The translations under genes were made by a program, and so were the position numbers. The notes below the pieces were generated by a model. It saw only the letters and a list, made by a program, of their open reading frames with translations. It made no database searches and was not told the DNA's origin. This document shows, in pieces, positions 18,607 through 27,568 of a DNA stretch of 64,000 bases; within the stretch, counting starts at the first letter, position 1, and every line of letters starts with the position of its first letter. The DNA is from Echinicola sp. 20G (lineage in GTDB: Bacteria > Bacteroidota > Bacteroidia > Cytophagales > Cyclobacteriaceae): the NCBI RefSeq assembly GCF_015533855.1, contig NZ_AP024154.1:4904501-4968500 (forward strand), read 5' to 3'.

Positions 18607-19518
18607 ATGAAGAATAATAACCATTACGACGTCATTATTATTGGCGGAAGCTTTGCCGGACTTTCTGCAGCCATGGCTTTAGGGAGGTCATTAAGAGATG
18701 TTTTGATCATCGATGGCAACCAACCATGCAATCGGCAGACACCACAATCCCATAATTTTATCACACATGACGGCACTCCTCCACTCCAACTTTTGGAAAA
18801 AGCCAAACAGCAAGTGTTCCAATACCCCACCATCCATTACCAAAAAGGCCTGGCAGTAGCTGCTAAAAAGAATGCGACCGATTTTGCTGTAAGTACAGAA
18901 AGTGGAGATCAATACACTTCTAAAAAACTCCTCATTGCTACTGGCGTGAAAGACATCATGCCGGACATTAAAGGCTTTTCTGACTGCTGGGGCATTTCAG
19001 TTTTGCATTGTCCATATTGTCATGGTTACGAATACAAGCACCAACCCACTGCAATCATGGCTGATGGTGATTTAGCTTTTCACTTTGCTTTGATGGTCCA
19101 AAACCTCACCCAGCAACTCAGCCTTCTCACCAATGGCCAGTCTACGTTGAGCGCTGAGCAAAAACGTATTTTAAGAAGCAGAAATATTACATTGATAGAG
19201 CAGCCCATTAATGAGCTCATCCACCAGTCAGGCCATATTGAAAAAATAGGATTTGAAAATGGCGAATCTTTGGAAATTTCTGCGCTATATGCCAAGATTC
19301 CCTTTACCCAAACAAGCCACTTAGCTGAAAAGCTAGGCTGTAACATCAATGAACACGGGTATCTCCAAGTCAATGAAAAACAACTGACCAGTGTGCCAGG
19401 GATCTATGCTGCTGGAGATAATACAAGTCCAGAAAGAGCTCTTTCTATTGCCATTGCCGCGGGAACCAGGTCTGGTGCTGCTATAAATATGGAATTGGTC
19501 ATGGAAAGCATTGATTAG
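18607..19518 (+). CDS. Thioredoxin-reductase-like FAD/NAD(P)-dependent oxidoreductase
   Basis: 303 aa. The FAD-binding motif GGSFAGLSAAMALGRS follows DVIII near the N-terminus. The redox pair is in LHCPYCHGYE (about 136-145), with the spacing of thioredoxin reductase active sites. The late FAD motif VPGIYAAGDNTSPERAL is also present. Length and layout match the small two-domain thioredoxin reductase-like family. The second dinucleotide motif is degenerate (IMADGDLAF in place of the usual GxGxxA), so NADPH binding may be altered and a true TrxB role is doubtful; bacillithiol- or gliotoxin-type reductases have a similar layout. It is a single-gene unit with its own hairpin terminator; the AraC gene next to it is convergent. 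Confidence 0.82.
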   Translation: MKNNNHYDVIIIGGSFAGLSAAMALGRSLRDVLIIDGNQPCNRQTPQSHNFITHDGTPPLQLLEKAKQQVFQYPTIHYQKGLAVAAKKNATDFAVSTESGDQYTSKKLLIATGVKDIMPDIKGFSDCWGISVLHCPYCHGYEYKHQPTAIMADGDLAFHFALMVQNLTQQLSLLTNGQSTLSAEQKRILRSRNITLIEQPINELIHQSGHIEKIGFENGESLEISALYAKIPFTQTSHLAEKLGCNINEHGYLQVNEKQLTSVPGIYAAGDNTSPERALSIAIAAGTRSGAAINMELVMESID

Positions 19519-19533
19519 ACTTAAAACCCATTT

Positions 19534-19569
19534 CTCAAAACCGGTTGTTGGATCACAACCGGTTTTGAG
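19534..19569. terminator. Hairpin terminator between the flavoprotein and the AraC regulator
   Basis: CTCAAAACCGGTTGT (19534-19548) pairs perfectly with 19555-19569 around a 6-base loop, giving a 15-bp stem. Its outer part is A-T, with TTTT on the 3' arm. It starts 16 bp past the flavoprotein stop and lies downstream of the convergent AraC gene as well. Confidence 0.8.
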
Positions 19570-19631
19570 TAAGAAATTCTTTGTCAGCTAAAATTGTAAA
19601 CTCTTATCCTTCTCATTATAATGTGAGTTTG

Positions 19632-20711
19632 TTAAGCAGATTTCTCGCTTTTCATTAACTCTGCTTTAAACTCTCTTGGGCTTTTATTGTAGTGCAATTT
19701 AAAATACTTATAAAAAGTAGCCTTGGATTTAAAACCACTTTTGTAAAACACATCTGTAATACTTTGCTCTGGATCCTTCTCAAAAAGACTGACAAAAGTC
19801 TTGATTTTATAGCTGTTTAATAGGTCATAAAAATTTGTTTTCAAGCCAATAGAAATGGCTTCCGTTACTTGATGTCTTGAAAAATCTACATGCGCCGCAA
19901 GTTGATTGATGGTCAAATCCTCATTGAGGTGCAATTTGTCCTTGTCAAAGCCATCTTGTATAGCATGGACAATTTGAGCCATCTCCTCTTCCGACATGGT
20001 GGAAGAACTGTATTTTTCCTTATTTGTATTAATGGAAATAGAAGATTTGTCTTTCTCACTCTTTTTAGCCAATCCTTTCAAATATATCACCAAGATCAAG
20101 GCAAATTGAACTAAAAAAAATAAAGAATAGATTTGGTTAAGCAATAATTTGTGACTTCTCGAAAACTCCGTAAAGACCATATAAACCGACAACATGGTTC
20201 CCACTGTAAAAAGCAAAAAGCCTATTAAATACCTCGTGTATTTTATCAAATCACTCTTATACTCTTTATATTCAAAAAACAAAAGCCATGTACAGAATAG
20301 AATATAACCCAGCCAATAATAAGGATAGATTTGATGCAAAACACTATAGGTATCATTGATCCACAGACTTTCCATCCCAAAAAATAGCATCACCAGAATG
20401 GATATATTAAGCACAAAAGTGATAAAAAACGGAGTTGCATGAAGCAAGATCTCTTTTTTTGATCTCTTGTTGGTGATAAAAGCATAAAGCAAGGGCCCTT
20501 TTAAAAACCGAAAACTACTGGGTAAATCCTCCAAAGAAGACAACTGGGCATCCCAAAATTGATTAATGAATAATTCATGAATAAAATCAAAGGAGATCAC
20601 CAAAAGATACAAAAGCAGAAAAACCACCCTCTGATTTTTGTTTTTACCGTTGTAAATCAGAAAGACAGAAATTAGGCATTGGATAATTATGGTAATAAGT
20701 ACATTTGACAT
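19632..20711 (-). CDS. Membrane-anchored AraC-family transcriptional regulator
   Basis: 359 aa. The first about 215 residues contain seven hydrophobic segments (for example ITIIIQCLISVFLIY and IGFLLFTVGTMLSVYMVF). A charged linker leads to a C-terminal AraC DNA-binding domain (about 255-350) with the two helix-turn-helix parts LTINQLAAHVDFSRHQVTEAI and SITDVFYKSGFKSKATFYKYFK, ending NKSPREFK. Such 7TM-AraC fusions are common in Bacteroidota and probably couple a membrane signal to promoter control. A -7-like box lies just upstream (20729-20736). The convergent flavoprotein gene is not obviously a target, as the two do not share a promoter. Confidence 0.88.
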   Translation of the reverse strand: MSNVLITIIIQCLISVFLIYNGKNKNQRVVFLLLYLLVISFDFIHELFINQFWDAQLSSLEDLPSSFRFLKGPLLYAFITNKRSKKEILLHATPFFITFVLNISILVMLFFGMESLWINDTYSVLHQIYPYYWLGYILFCTWLLFFEYKEYKSDLIKYTRYLIGFLLFTVGTMLSVYMVFTEFSRSHKLLLNQIYSLFFLVQFALILVIYLKGLAKKSEKDKSSISINTNKEKYSSSTMSEEEMAQIVHAIQDGFDKDKLHLNEDLTINQLAAHVDFSRHQVTEAISIGLKTNFYDLLNSYKIKTFVSLFEKDPEQSITDVFYKSGFKSKATFYKYFKLHYNKSPREFKAELMKSEKSA

Positions 20712-20728
20712 GCAAGGATCTTAAGATT

Positions 20729-20736
20729 CAAATGTA
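20729..20736 (-). promoter_or_regulatory. Candidate -7 box of the AraC regulator gene
   Basis: CAAATGTA on the plus strand reads TACATTTG on the minus strand, a full match to TAnnTTTG, 18 bp upstream of the ATG at 20711. A matching -33 element is not evident. Confidence 0.33.
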
Positions 20737-20883
20737 AATTTACCCCTTTCATATGGCTATCTCCAGTAATTAATCATAGCATAATGATTATTTAACATAA
20801 GCTAAATCATTCTCTTAGCCCCATCCTCTTCCCATTAGGAGGATTTTACACCTAAAACTGCTATATATCCACACCTCAATGGA

Positions 20884-20891
20884 TATCTTTG
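20884..20891 (+). promoter_or_regulatory. Candidate -7 box of the YchJ-like gene
   Basis: TATCTTTG is a full match to TAnnTTTG and lies 27 bp upstream of the ATG at 20918. The -33 region lacks an obvious TTG. Confidence 0.35.
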
Positions 20892-20917
20892 TACTGATTT
20901 AAAAATAAGCCAACCTT

Positions 20918-21397
20918 ATGAGTAAATGTCCCTGCGGATCGGGTAATGACCTATCGAACTGCTGTGAGCCTATCATTATGAACTTTTCTGCCACCACTGC
21001 TGAAAAGTTGATGAGATCACGCTATACAGCTTACAGTTTGGGAAATGCCGAATACATCTTCCAAACCACACATCCGTCCGTAAGAAATAAAATTGACCTT
21101 CGCGATATTAAAGAATGGTCTACCTCCAACCAATGGAACAAGCTGGAGATTATCTCTACCCAAAAGGGATTGGAAAATGATCTTGAAGGAGTGGTAGAAT
21201 TCAAAGCCCACTACACTGACACGTTATCAAAACCACATATCCACCATGAAATATCCTCCTTTTCCAAAAAGGACGGACAATGGTTTTACGTCAACGGGAG
21301 TTTTCCTAAGCCACTGCCAGTACCAACCTTGAAAGCTTCCAGGAATTCACCTTGTCCATGTGGAAGTGGTAAGAAGTTTAAAAAATGTTGTGGTTAA
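20918..21397 (+). CDS. YchJ-like SEC-C motif protein
   Basis: 159 aa. It begins with a SEC-C zinc-binding motif (CPCGSGNDLSNCC, residues 4-16) and ends with another (CPCGSGKKFKKCCG). Between them is the YchJ middle domain with AEKLMRSRYTAYSLGNAEYIFQTTHP and a WxxLEI/VEFKAHY core, an NTF2-like fold. The SEC-C metal site resembles that of the SecA tail. The biochemical role of YchJ proteins is not established. The gene is followed 73 bp later by topB on the same strand; a shared transcript is possible because no terminator separates them. Confidence 0.85.
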   Translation: MSKCPCGSGNDLSNCCEPIIMNFSATTAEKLMRSRYTAYSLGNAEYIFQTTHPSVRNKIDLRDIKEWSTSNQWNKLEIISTQKGLENDLEGVVEFKAHYTDTLSKPHIHHEISSFSKKDGQWFYVNGSFPKPLPVPTLKASRNSPCPCGSGKKFKKCCG

Positions 21398-21429
21398 TAT
21401 TATTACATCCCTATTTTTAAAAGTATAAA

Positions 21430-21455
21430 TGAGGTGTATCATTTCAATCACCTCA
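21430..21455 (+). promoter_or_regulatory. Small hairpin just upstream of topB
   Basis: TGAGGTG (21430-21436) pairs with CACCTCA (21449-21455) around a 12-base loop, ending 15 bases before the topB ATG. No T-run follows. It could affect topB translation or be chance. Confidence 0.3.
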
Positions 21456-21470
21456 GGTTAAATTGTGTAT

Positions 21471-23801
21471 ATGAAAGTTTGTATTGCGGAGAAACCAAGT
21501 GTTGCAAAAGAAATAGCCCAGGTAATCGGTGCCACCAGTAGAAAAGATGGATATTTTGAGGGGAATGGTTATCAAGTGACCTGGACATTTGGACATTTTT
21601 GTACCCTTTTTCCTCCAGAAGACTATGAGTCCAGCTGGAAAAGATGGGACCTCTACACCCTTCCTATGCTGCCCAAGAAGTTTGAAACTAAAATCATTCA
21701 GGACAGCGGGGTCAAAAAGCAATTCAAAATCATAGAGCAACTCTTCAAATCGGCCGATCTGGTCATTAACTGTGGCGATGCTGGCCAAGAAGGAGAACTG
21801 ATTCAACGCTGGGTACTCAAGCAAGCCAACTATCAAGGTAAAGTACAACGCTTATGGATTTCATCACTTACCACAGAAGCCATACAAGCTGGTTTTGAAA
21901 GCCTAAAACCTTCCGAAGATTTTGACAACTTGTATTATGCAGGTAGCTCAAGGGCCATTGGCGATTGGTTGCTGGGAATGAATGCCACGAGATTATATAC
22001 ACTTAAGTATGGAGGATTTAAGCAAGTCCTGTCTATCGGCAGGGTCCAGACCCCTACCCTGGCTATGTTGGTCAATCGCCACCATGAAATTGAAAATTTC
22101 ACCCCCCAGCCTTATTGGGAACTGCAGACCCTTTATCGTGAAACCAAGTTCAACAGCACAGAGGGTAAATTTTTCACCAAAGAAGACGGGGAAAAGTTAC
22201 TTGCGCAGGTTACTGGTAAAGACCTTTTTATCACTGAGATTGAAAAAAAGGAAGGTAAAGAATATGCACCCAAGCTCTTTGACCTAACCAGTTTGCAAGT
22301 TTATTGTAACAACAAGTTCAGTTTTACCGCCGACACCACTTTGAAAATCGTGCAGCGCCTTTATGAGATGAAGGCAGTCACTTATCCAAGGGTAGACACC
22401 ACCTTTCTACCCAATGACATGTACCCCAAGGTTCCCGGTATACTTAAAGGGCTGAGCAATTATGCGGAATTTACTACACCATTATTAAATAAAAAGCTCA
22501 GAAAATCCCCTAAGGTATTTAATGACAAAAAAGTAACCGACCACCATGCCATCATTCCAACTGGAGAGCAAAAGCCATTGGACAATGCCCAGCAAAAAGT
22601 ATATGACATCATTGTAAGGCGATTTTTGGCCGTTTTTTATCCTGACTGTAAAGTGGCCAAAACACAGGTAAGTGCAGAAGTGGAAAAAGTGAGCTTTCAA
22701 GCAAAAGGTAAAGAAATCCTTGATGAAGGTTGGAGGGTATTGTTTCCAAAGGACAACAAAAAGAACAACGAAGAAGACAATAAGGAAGAAGAGGAAGAAG
22801 GTATTTTACCTTCTTTCGAGAAAGGAGAACATGGGCCTCATGAACCTTCATTCACTGAAAAGACCACCAAACCTCCAAAGAATTACACTGAAGCTTCACT
22901 GCTTCGTGCCATGGAAACTGCAGGCAAGCAGGTTGAAGATGAAGAACTCCGAGACCTGATGAAAGCCAATGGTATTGGAAGGCCATCTACCAGGGCCAGC
23001 ATCATTGAAACTTTATTTAGGAGAAAATATATCGAAAGAAGGAAAAAGCTGGTAGTTCCAACCGATATGGGCATCCAGCTGATTGGAACCATTCAAAATG
23101 AACTGCTGAAATCCGCTGAATTGACAGGTCAATGGGAGAAGCATTTGAAGGAAATCGAAGAAGGTGAATTCAGTGCTATCCAGTTTATCGTGGAAATGAA
23201 AAAGATGGTCGCTGAATTGGTGCATGAGGTGCGTCAGGAAACTGGAAAACCGAGACTTGCTGCCCCCGAGTCCCAAAAGCCTCAAAAAGATATACCAAAA
23301 AAAGACAGCCCCGCTGCTAAGAAAGCTAGCAAAAGCCTAGAGGAAGTAACCTGTCCTAAATGTGGCCAAGGAAAAATCATCAAAGGTAAATCAGCTTATG
23401 GCTGTAGTCAGTGGAAGACAGGATGTAAGTTTCGAATTGGATTTACCTTCATGGAAAAGAAATTAACTGACAAACAAGTGCAGCGCTTGATTGAAAAGAA
23501 AGCTACCACCAAGCTAAAAGGCTTTAAGCAAGCAGGAGAAAAAATCGAAGGAATTCTAAAACTAAATGAAAGCAATGAAGTTATTTTTGAACAAAGTATT
23601 GCTGCTCCTTCAACCACAAAAAGCAAGATCCCAGCATGTCCTAAGTGTAAAAAAGGCACTCTCATCAAGGGGAAAACAGCCTACGGGTGTAGCGAGTGGA
23701 AAGCCGGCTGTGATTTTAGGTTTGCTTTTCAGGAAATAAAAAACAGGGCCAAGGGTAAGCCTTTGACCAAGGAATTGGTACTGGAAATTATTAATGGATG
23801 A
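21471..23801 (+). CDS. topB: DNA topoisomerase III (type IA)
   Basis: 776 aa from the ATG at 21471; a GTG two codons upstream is less likely because the family starts at MKVCIAEKPS. The Toprim domain has E7 and NCGDAGQEGELI (100-111). The type IA core has FSFTADTTLKIVQRLYEMKAVTYPRVDT, with catalytic Tyr305 and Arg307, and the late motif GIGRPSTRASIIETL. Two C-terminal zinc-ribbon repeats follow, CPKCGQG...YGCSQWKTGC and CPKCKKG...YGCSEWKAGC, which bind DNA. It relaxes and decatenates DNA, usually with a RecQ helicase, which is not encoded here. An acidic low-complexity loop (about 427-445, rich in K, N and E) precedes the late motif. Length is normal for Bacteroidota TopB. Confidence 0.96.
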   Translation: MKVCIAEKPSVAKEIAQVIGATSRKDGYFEGNGYQVTWTFGHFCTLFPPEDYESSWKRWDLYTLPMLPKKFETKIIQDSGVKKQFKIIEQLFKSADLVINCGDAGQEGELIQRWVLKQANYQGKVQRLWISSLTTEAIQAGFESLKPSEDFDNLYYAGSSRAIGDWLLGMNATRLYTLKYGGFKQVLSIGRVQTPTLAMLVNRHHEIENFTPQPYWELQTLYRETKFNSTEGKFFTKEDGEKLLAQVTGKDLFITEIEKKEGKEYAPKLFDLTSLQVYCNNKFSFTADTTLKIVQRLYEMKAVTYPRVDTTFLPNDMYPKVPGILKGLSNYAEFTTPLLNKKLRKSPKVFNDKKVTDHHAIIPTGEQKPLDNAQQKVYDIIVRRFLAVFYPDCKVAKTQVSAEVEKVSFQAKGKEILDEGWRVLFPKDNKKNNEEDNKEEEEEGILPSFEKGEHGPHEPSFTEKTTKPPKNYTEASLLRAMETAGKQVEDEELRDLMKANGIGRPSTRASIIETLFRRKYIERRKKLVVPTDMGIQLIGTIQNELLKSAELTGQWEKHLKEIEEGEFSAIQFIVEMKKMVAELVHEVRQETGKPRLAAPESQKPQKDIPKKDSPAAKKASKSLEEVTCPKCGQGKIIKGKSAYGCSQWKTGCKFRIGFTFMEKKLTDKQVQRLIEKKATTKLKGFKQAGEKIEGILKLNESNEVIFEQSIAAPSTTKSKIPACPKCKKGTLIKGKTAYGCSEWKAGCDFRFAFQEIKNRAKGKPLTKELVLEIING

Positions 23802-23899
23802 TCATCACAAAAAACTGCCAATATTTATGTGTTGGAGAATAACGTAAAGAAACTTTATATTGTACCGAACATTTGACTCTTCAAAACGCATTTTTAAAA

Positions 23900-24997
23900 A
23901 TGAAAACTCCCAAGATATCTTTACCACATAACCCTTTTAATTTTATTAAAAAGCAAAAACAGGAAATTGGGATGTCTCCTGATGCCCTATACTTTAGAGG
24001 AGTTCGAAAATCAGAAAACACCCTGCTCAACATCATTGACTTTGACAGCGAGTCATTAGAGGAAAAAAGTATCCAAAACATTGCGGAAGCTTTCCCTTAT
24101 TCCAAAAAGGAAACAGTTACTTGGCTCAATGTAGATGGGCTTCACGATGCTGACCTGATGAAAAATATTTCAGATGGTTTTGAGTTGGAGCAACTGATAC
24201 TTTCCACCGTCATGGATACACAGGCCCGACCTACAGTGCAAGAATTTGATGACTGTATTCTGATTTCAATTAAAATGCTGCAACAAGACCCTGACACCAA
24301 CAGAATCTCTGTGGAAAACCTAAGCCTTATTCTGACCGAAAGTATGTTGATTTCATTCCAAGAGAAAAAAGGAGATGTCTTTGATCCAGTCAGGGAACGT
24401 ATCCGAAAAAACAGAAAGCGAATTAGGAGTTCAGGCACAGACTACTTGGCTTTTGCACTTTTGGATATTGTTATTGATAATTACATCTATATTTTAGGGA
24501 TTTTAGGGGAAAAAATAGAGGCCTTGGAAGAAAGCTTATTAATTGACCCCAAAAAGGATGTCATTGAAGAGATCAATACATACAAACGAGAACTGAATTT
24601 TATCAGGAAAAACATCAAGCCTGCCAGAGAGATGATTTTGTCTTTGGCCAAGCTGGATTCTGAGCTTATCGATGATGACAATGAAATCCACTTTCGGGAA
24701 TTACAGGATAATATCAACCAAGCCAATGATACCTCAGACAGCTATAGAGAGATGTTATCTGATCAGTTGAATATTTACCATACTACCATCAGTTCAAAGC
24801 TGAATGATATTATGAAATTCCTGACCATTTTTTCAGTTATCTTCATCCCTCTCACTTTTATTGCCGGCATTTATGGCACTAACTTCGATGTAGTCCCTGA
24901 ATTACATTATGAATACAGTTATTATATCATGTGGGGAGTTATGATTATAGTGGCTGTTGGAATGTTGATTTATTTCAAAAAGAAGGACTGGTTTTAA
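23900..24997 (+). CDS. corA: CorA-family divalent cation transporter with variant GTN motif
   Basis: 365 aa from the ATG at 23900; an upstream TTG frame start at 23873 is not needed. The large N-terminal cytoplasmic domain and long helical part (IEALEESLLIDP..., KRELNFIRKNIKPAREM) match CorA. The C-terminus has the two membrane helices and the conserved LTIFSVIFIPLTFIAGIYG and a basic tail ending KKKDWF. The selectivity motif, GMN in nearly all CorA proteins, reads GTN here (residues 326-328, codons GGC ACT AAC at 24875-24883). CorA forms a pentameric Mg/Co channel in the inner membrane. With Thr in place of Met the selectivity may differ. It is a single-gene unit after topB. Confidence 0.9.
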   Translation: MKTPKISLPHNPFNFIKKQKQEIGMSPDALYFRGVRKSENTLLNIIDFDSESLEEKSIQNIAEAFPYSKKETVTWLNVDGLHDADLMKNISDGFELEQLILSTVMDTQARPTVQEFDDCILISIKMLQQDPDTNRISVENLSLILTESMLISFQEKKGDVFDPVRERIRKNRKRIRSSGTDYLAFALLDIVIDNYIYILGILGEKIEALEESLLIDPKKDVIEEINTYKRELNFIRKNIKPAREMILSLAKLDSELIDDDNEIHFRELQDNINQANDTSDSYREMLSDQLNIYHTTISSKLNDIMKFLTIFSVIFIPLTFIAGIYGTNFDVVPELHYEYSYYIMWGVMIIVAVGMLIYFKKKDWF

Positions 24998-25280
24998 AAG
25001 ATTAACTGATGACTTTACTTTTAAACCCGATAGTTTTTCAAGTTATTTTGAAAATTATACAAAGCAAAGCATCTCTTAAAAACAACAAAATAGTATATTG
25101 TAATACTATAATTAACCCTTAAATCAGGTACAAAAACCTATTTAAGCTTTAGTCAATGGAGTAATTACTGAGTTTGACCGATTAATTTTTAGACATTAAA
25201 CGGACTATAATAGTTTGAATTGTTTTCAGTTTTTCATCTTCAGGTGAAGTATTGAAAATACAAAAACCACAATTATATAA

Positions 25281-27194
25281 ATGAATTATTTGCATAAGGA
25301 ACTTTATAATTTACTTATATCCGACCATCATATTTTTGATTTCATTCGAGAATCGGCACTGGACGGGTTGTGGTATTGGGACGTTGAAAACCCTGAAAAC
25401 GAATGGATGGACAGTAAGTTTTGGACAACCTTGGGATACGATCCTGAACAAATGCCTCACAAATCATCTGCATGGCAAGGCATCATCCATCAAGATGACC
25501 TAAAAGTAGCGCTTGAAAACTTCAAAAAGCATTGCGAAGACCCCAATCATCCTTATGATCAAATTGTAAGATACAAGCATAAAAATGGCCATACAGTATG
25601 GGTCAGGTGCCGCGGTATGGCGATAAGGGATCATAATGGCAAAGCAATTAGATTATTAGGGGCACACAATGAAGTGTCCTCTCTTAAAAAACATGAAGAG
25701 ATCCTCAAAAGGTGCAATGCTGCTGCTTCTATAGGTTATTGGGAAATAGATTTTATCACAGAAAAAGTTTTATGGAGTTCCTTGACCAAAGAGATTCTTG
25801 AGGTAGGGAGAGATTTTACTCCCACCATAAATGACACTCTTGCTTTTTTCTCAGAAGGAAAAAGCAAGACAAGCCTGCTTAATGCCTATCAAAATGCCAT
25901 TACAAATGGGAAGTCCTATGAATTGGAATTGCCTATTTCCATTTCAAAAGAAAAAATCAAGTGGGTGAAAATTGTGGGAATACCTCAAGTCATAGCGAAC
26001 AAGTGTACCCAAATTTATGGGACAGTCCAAGATATTGATTTGAGAAAAACCAATGAGCTCAAACTACGTGAAGAAAGAGAAAAGCTGAGGATCAGTGAGG
26101 AGTCATTCCGTTCCAATTTTGAACATGCCGCTATTGGCATGGCCATACTCAACGAAAAGGGCCAATGGCTAAAAGTGAATAATAAACTTTGTGAAATAGT
26201 AGGGTATACGCAAGAAGAGCTTAGACAATTGACCTTTCAGGACATCACTTTTCCTGCAGATTTGGATGCAGACCTGGTGCTTTTTCAGGAATTGATGGAT
26301 GGAAAGAGGGACCATTATCAAATGGAAAAGAGGTATTTCCATAAGGATGGCCATATCATATACATCATTTTGGCAGTTTCCATTGTAAGGAATAACGAAG
26401 GAAAAATCCTATATGTGGTTTCCCAAATCATTGATATTTCTGAATTAAAAGAAGCAAAAAACAAAATCCAGTCTTTGCTAAAAACCAGCCAAGAACAAAA
26501 TAACAGGCTCAAGAATTTTGCCCATATCGTTTCCCATAACCTAAGGTCTCACTCCAGCAATCTAGGTTTTATGATTGACCTACTGACTCATGAAAATGAG
26601 AAACTAACCGAAAAGGAAGAATATAAACTATTAAAAACAGCATCTAATAACTTGGCCCAAACCATTCAGCACTTAAATGAAGTGGCCATGATACAGACTA
26701 CGCTTGAAGAAAACCTCCAAGCCATTTCATTATCTAATTCCATAAAGTCGGCGATTGAAAATGTAGCTGCAATCGCGGGTGCTGCACAAGTTAATATTAT
26801 CAATGAAATAAAGCCTGACGAAGTAATCCTAGGCCTACCTGCCTATATTGACAGCATCGTTCTTAATCTGCTGACCAATGGGATCAAGTACCGATCTGAA
26901 AACGTAGACAGTTATATTAAAATATCCTCTTTCCATTCCTCGCAATTCAAAGTAATTGTATTCGAAGATAATGGAAAGGGAATTGATCTTGAACAATATG
27001 GTTCCCAACTATTTGGGATGTACAAAACATTTCACCGACATCCAGAAGCACGTGGTATTGGTTTATTCATTACCAAAAGTCAGATAGAAGCTTTAGGCGG
27101 ACGGATAGAAGTTGAAAGTGAAGTAAATAAAGGCTCAAAATTCAAAATTTATTTAAAAAATGAAAAAGTCAAAAAGCCTATGTATCATCGATGA
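25281..27194 (+). CDS. Soluble multi-PAS sensor histidine kinase
   Basis: 637 aa, no membrane segments. PAS/PAC repeats occupy about 10-135 (GLWYWDVENPENEWMDSKFW...), 140-260 and 270-395 (SFRSNFEHAAIGMAILNEKG...). The dimerisation helix has the motif FAHIVSHNLRSHSSN (His419), the HNLRS variant of the H-box seen in many PAS kinases of Bacteroidota. The ATPase domain shows NLLTNGIKYRS (529-539), EDNGKGID (562-569) and GIGLFI. It autophosphorylates and probably passes phosphate to the receiver encoded immediately downstream, whose start overlaps this gene by 35 bp. The signal is unknown. No terminator separates it from the receiver gene. Confidence 0.9.
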   Translation: MNYLHKELYNLLISDHHIFDFIRESALDGLWYWDVENPENEWMDSKFWTTLGYDPEQMPHKSSAWQGIIHQDDLKVALENFKKHCEDPNHPYDQIVRYKHKNGHTVWVRCRGMAIRDHNGKAIRLLGAHNEVSSLKKHEEILKRCNAAASIGYWEIDFITEKVLWSSLTKEILEVGRDFTPTINDTLAFFSEGKSKTSLLNAYQNAITNGKSYELELPISISKEKIKWVKIVGIPQVIANKCTQIYGTVQDIDLRKTNELKLREEREKLRISEESFRSNFEHAAIGMAILNEKGQWLKVNNKLCEIVGYTQEELRQLTFQDITFPADLDADLVLFQELMDGKRDHYQMEKRYFHKDGHIIYIILAVSIVRNNEGKILYVVSQIIDISELKEAKNKIQSLLKTSQEQNNRLKNFAHIVSHNLRSHSSNLGFMIDLLTHENEKLTEKEEYKLLKTASNNLAQTIQHLNEVAMIQTTLEENLQAISLSNSIKSAIENVAAIAGAAQVNIINEIKPDEVILGLPAYIDSIVLNLLTNGIKYRSENVDSYIKISSFHSSQFKVIVFEDNGKGIDLEQYGSQLFGMYKTFHRHPEARGIGLFITKSQIEALGGRIEVESEVNKGSKFKIYLKNEKVKKPMYHR

Positions 27195-27552
27195 TGATCC
27201 CATTTACACATTTGGACTCAAAAAAATCATCGAATTTGGAAAATTCGATGTTGAGACCATTTTTTATGAAAATGGCAAAGAAGCTTATGAAAACTTGTCC
27301 CAAGTCATTTCCGATGGTGAAAGCCTACCTGATTTGATCTTATTGGACATTAATATGCCCATTTGGAATGGATGGAAGTTTCTGGATGAATTCACCAAGC
27401 TTTTGTCTGAGCCATCAGTAGTGGTTTATATCATTTCAAGTTCCATAGACCCAAAAGACAAGGAGAAGGCAACCCAATACCAAATCATCAATAGCTTTAT
27501 TGTTAAACCTATTTCAATTGACAAAATTCGAGAAATCCTCCAATCCAATTAG
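27160..27552 (+). CDS. Single-domain response regulator (CheY/Rcp1-like)
   Basis: 130 aa, receiver domain only. The acidic cluster is D11-D13 (CIIDDDP), the phospho-acceptor D63 (LILLDINMPIWNG), the conserved Ser pair is in YIISSSID, and the switch lysine is in FIVKPIS. It lacks an output domain, so it acts by protein contact or phosphorelay. The ATG lies inside the upstream kinase gene, with a 35-bp overlap in a different frame. That arrangement supports co-translation and a cognate pair. The gene ends 16 bp before the convergent phosphatase gene, with no visible hairpin between. Confidence 0.9.
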   Translation: MKKSKSLCIIDDDPIYTFGLKKIIEFGKFDVETIFYENGKEAYENLSQVISDGESLPDLILLDINMPIWNGWKFLDEFTKLLSEPSVVVYIISSSIDPKDKEKATQYQIINSFIVKPISIDKIREILQSN

Positions 27553-27568
27553 TATTTAGATCCACCAA

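Noticed and set aside
23873..23899. TTG start for the CorA gene
   Set aside because: The ATG at 23900 gives a normal CorA N-terminus; the extra nine residues have no support.
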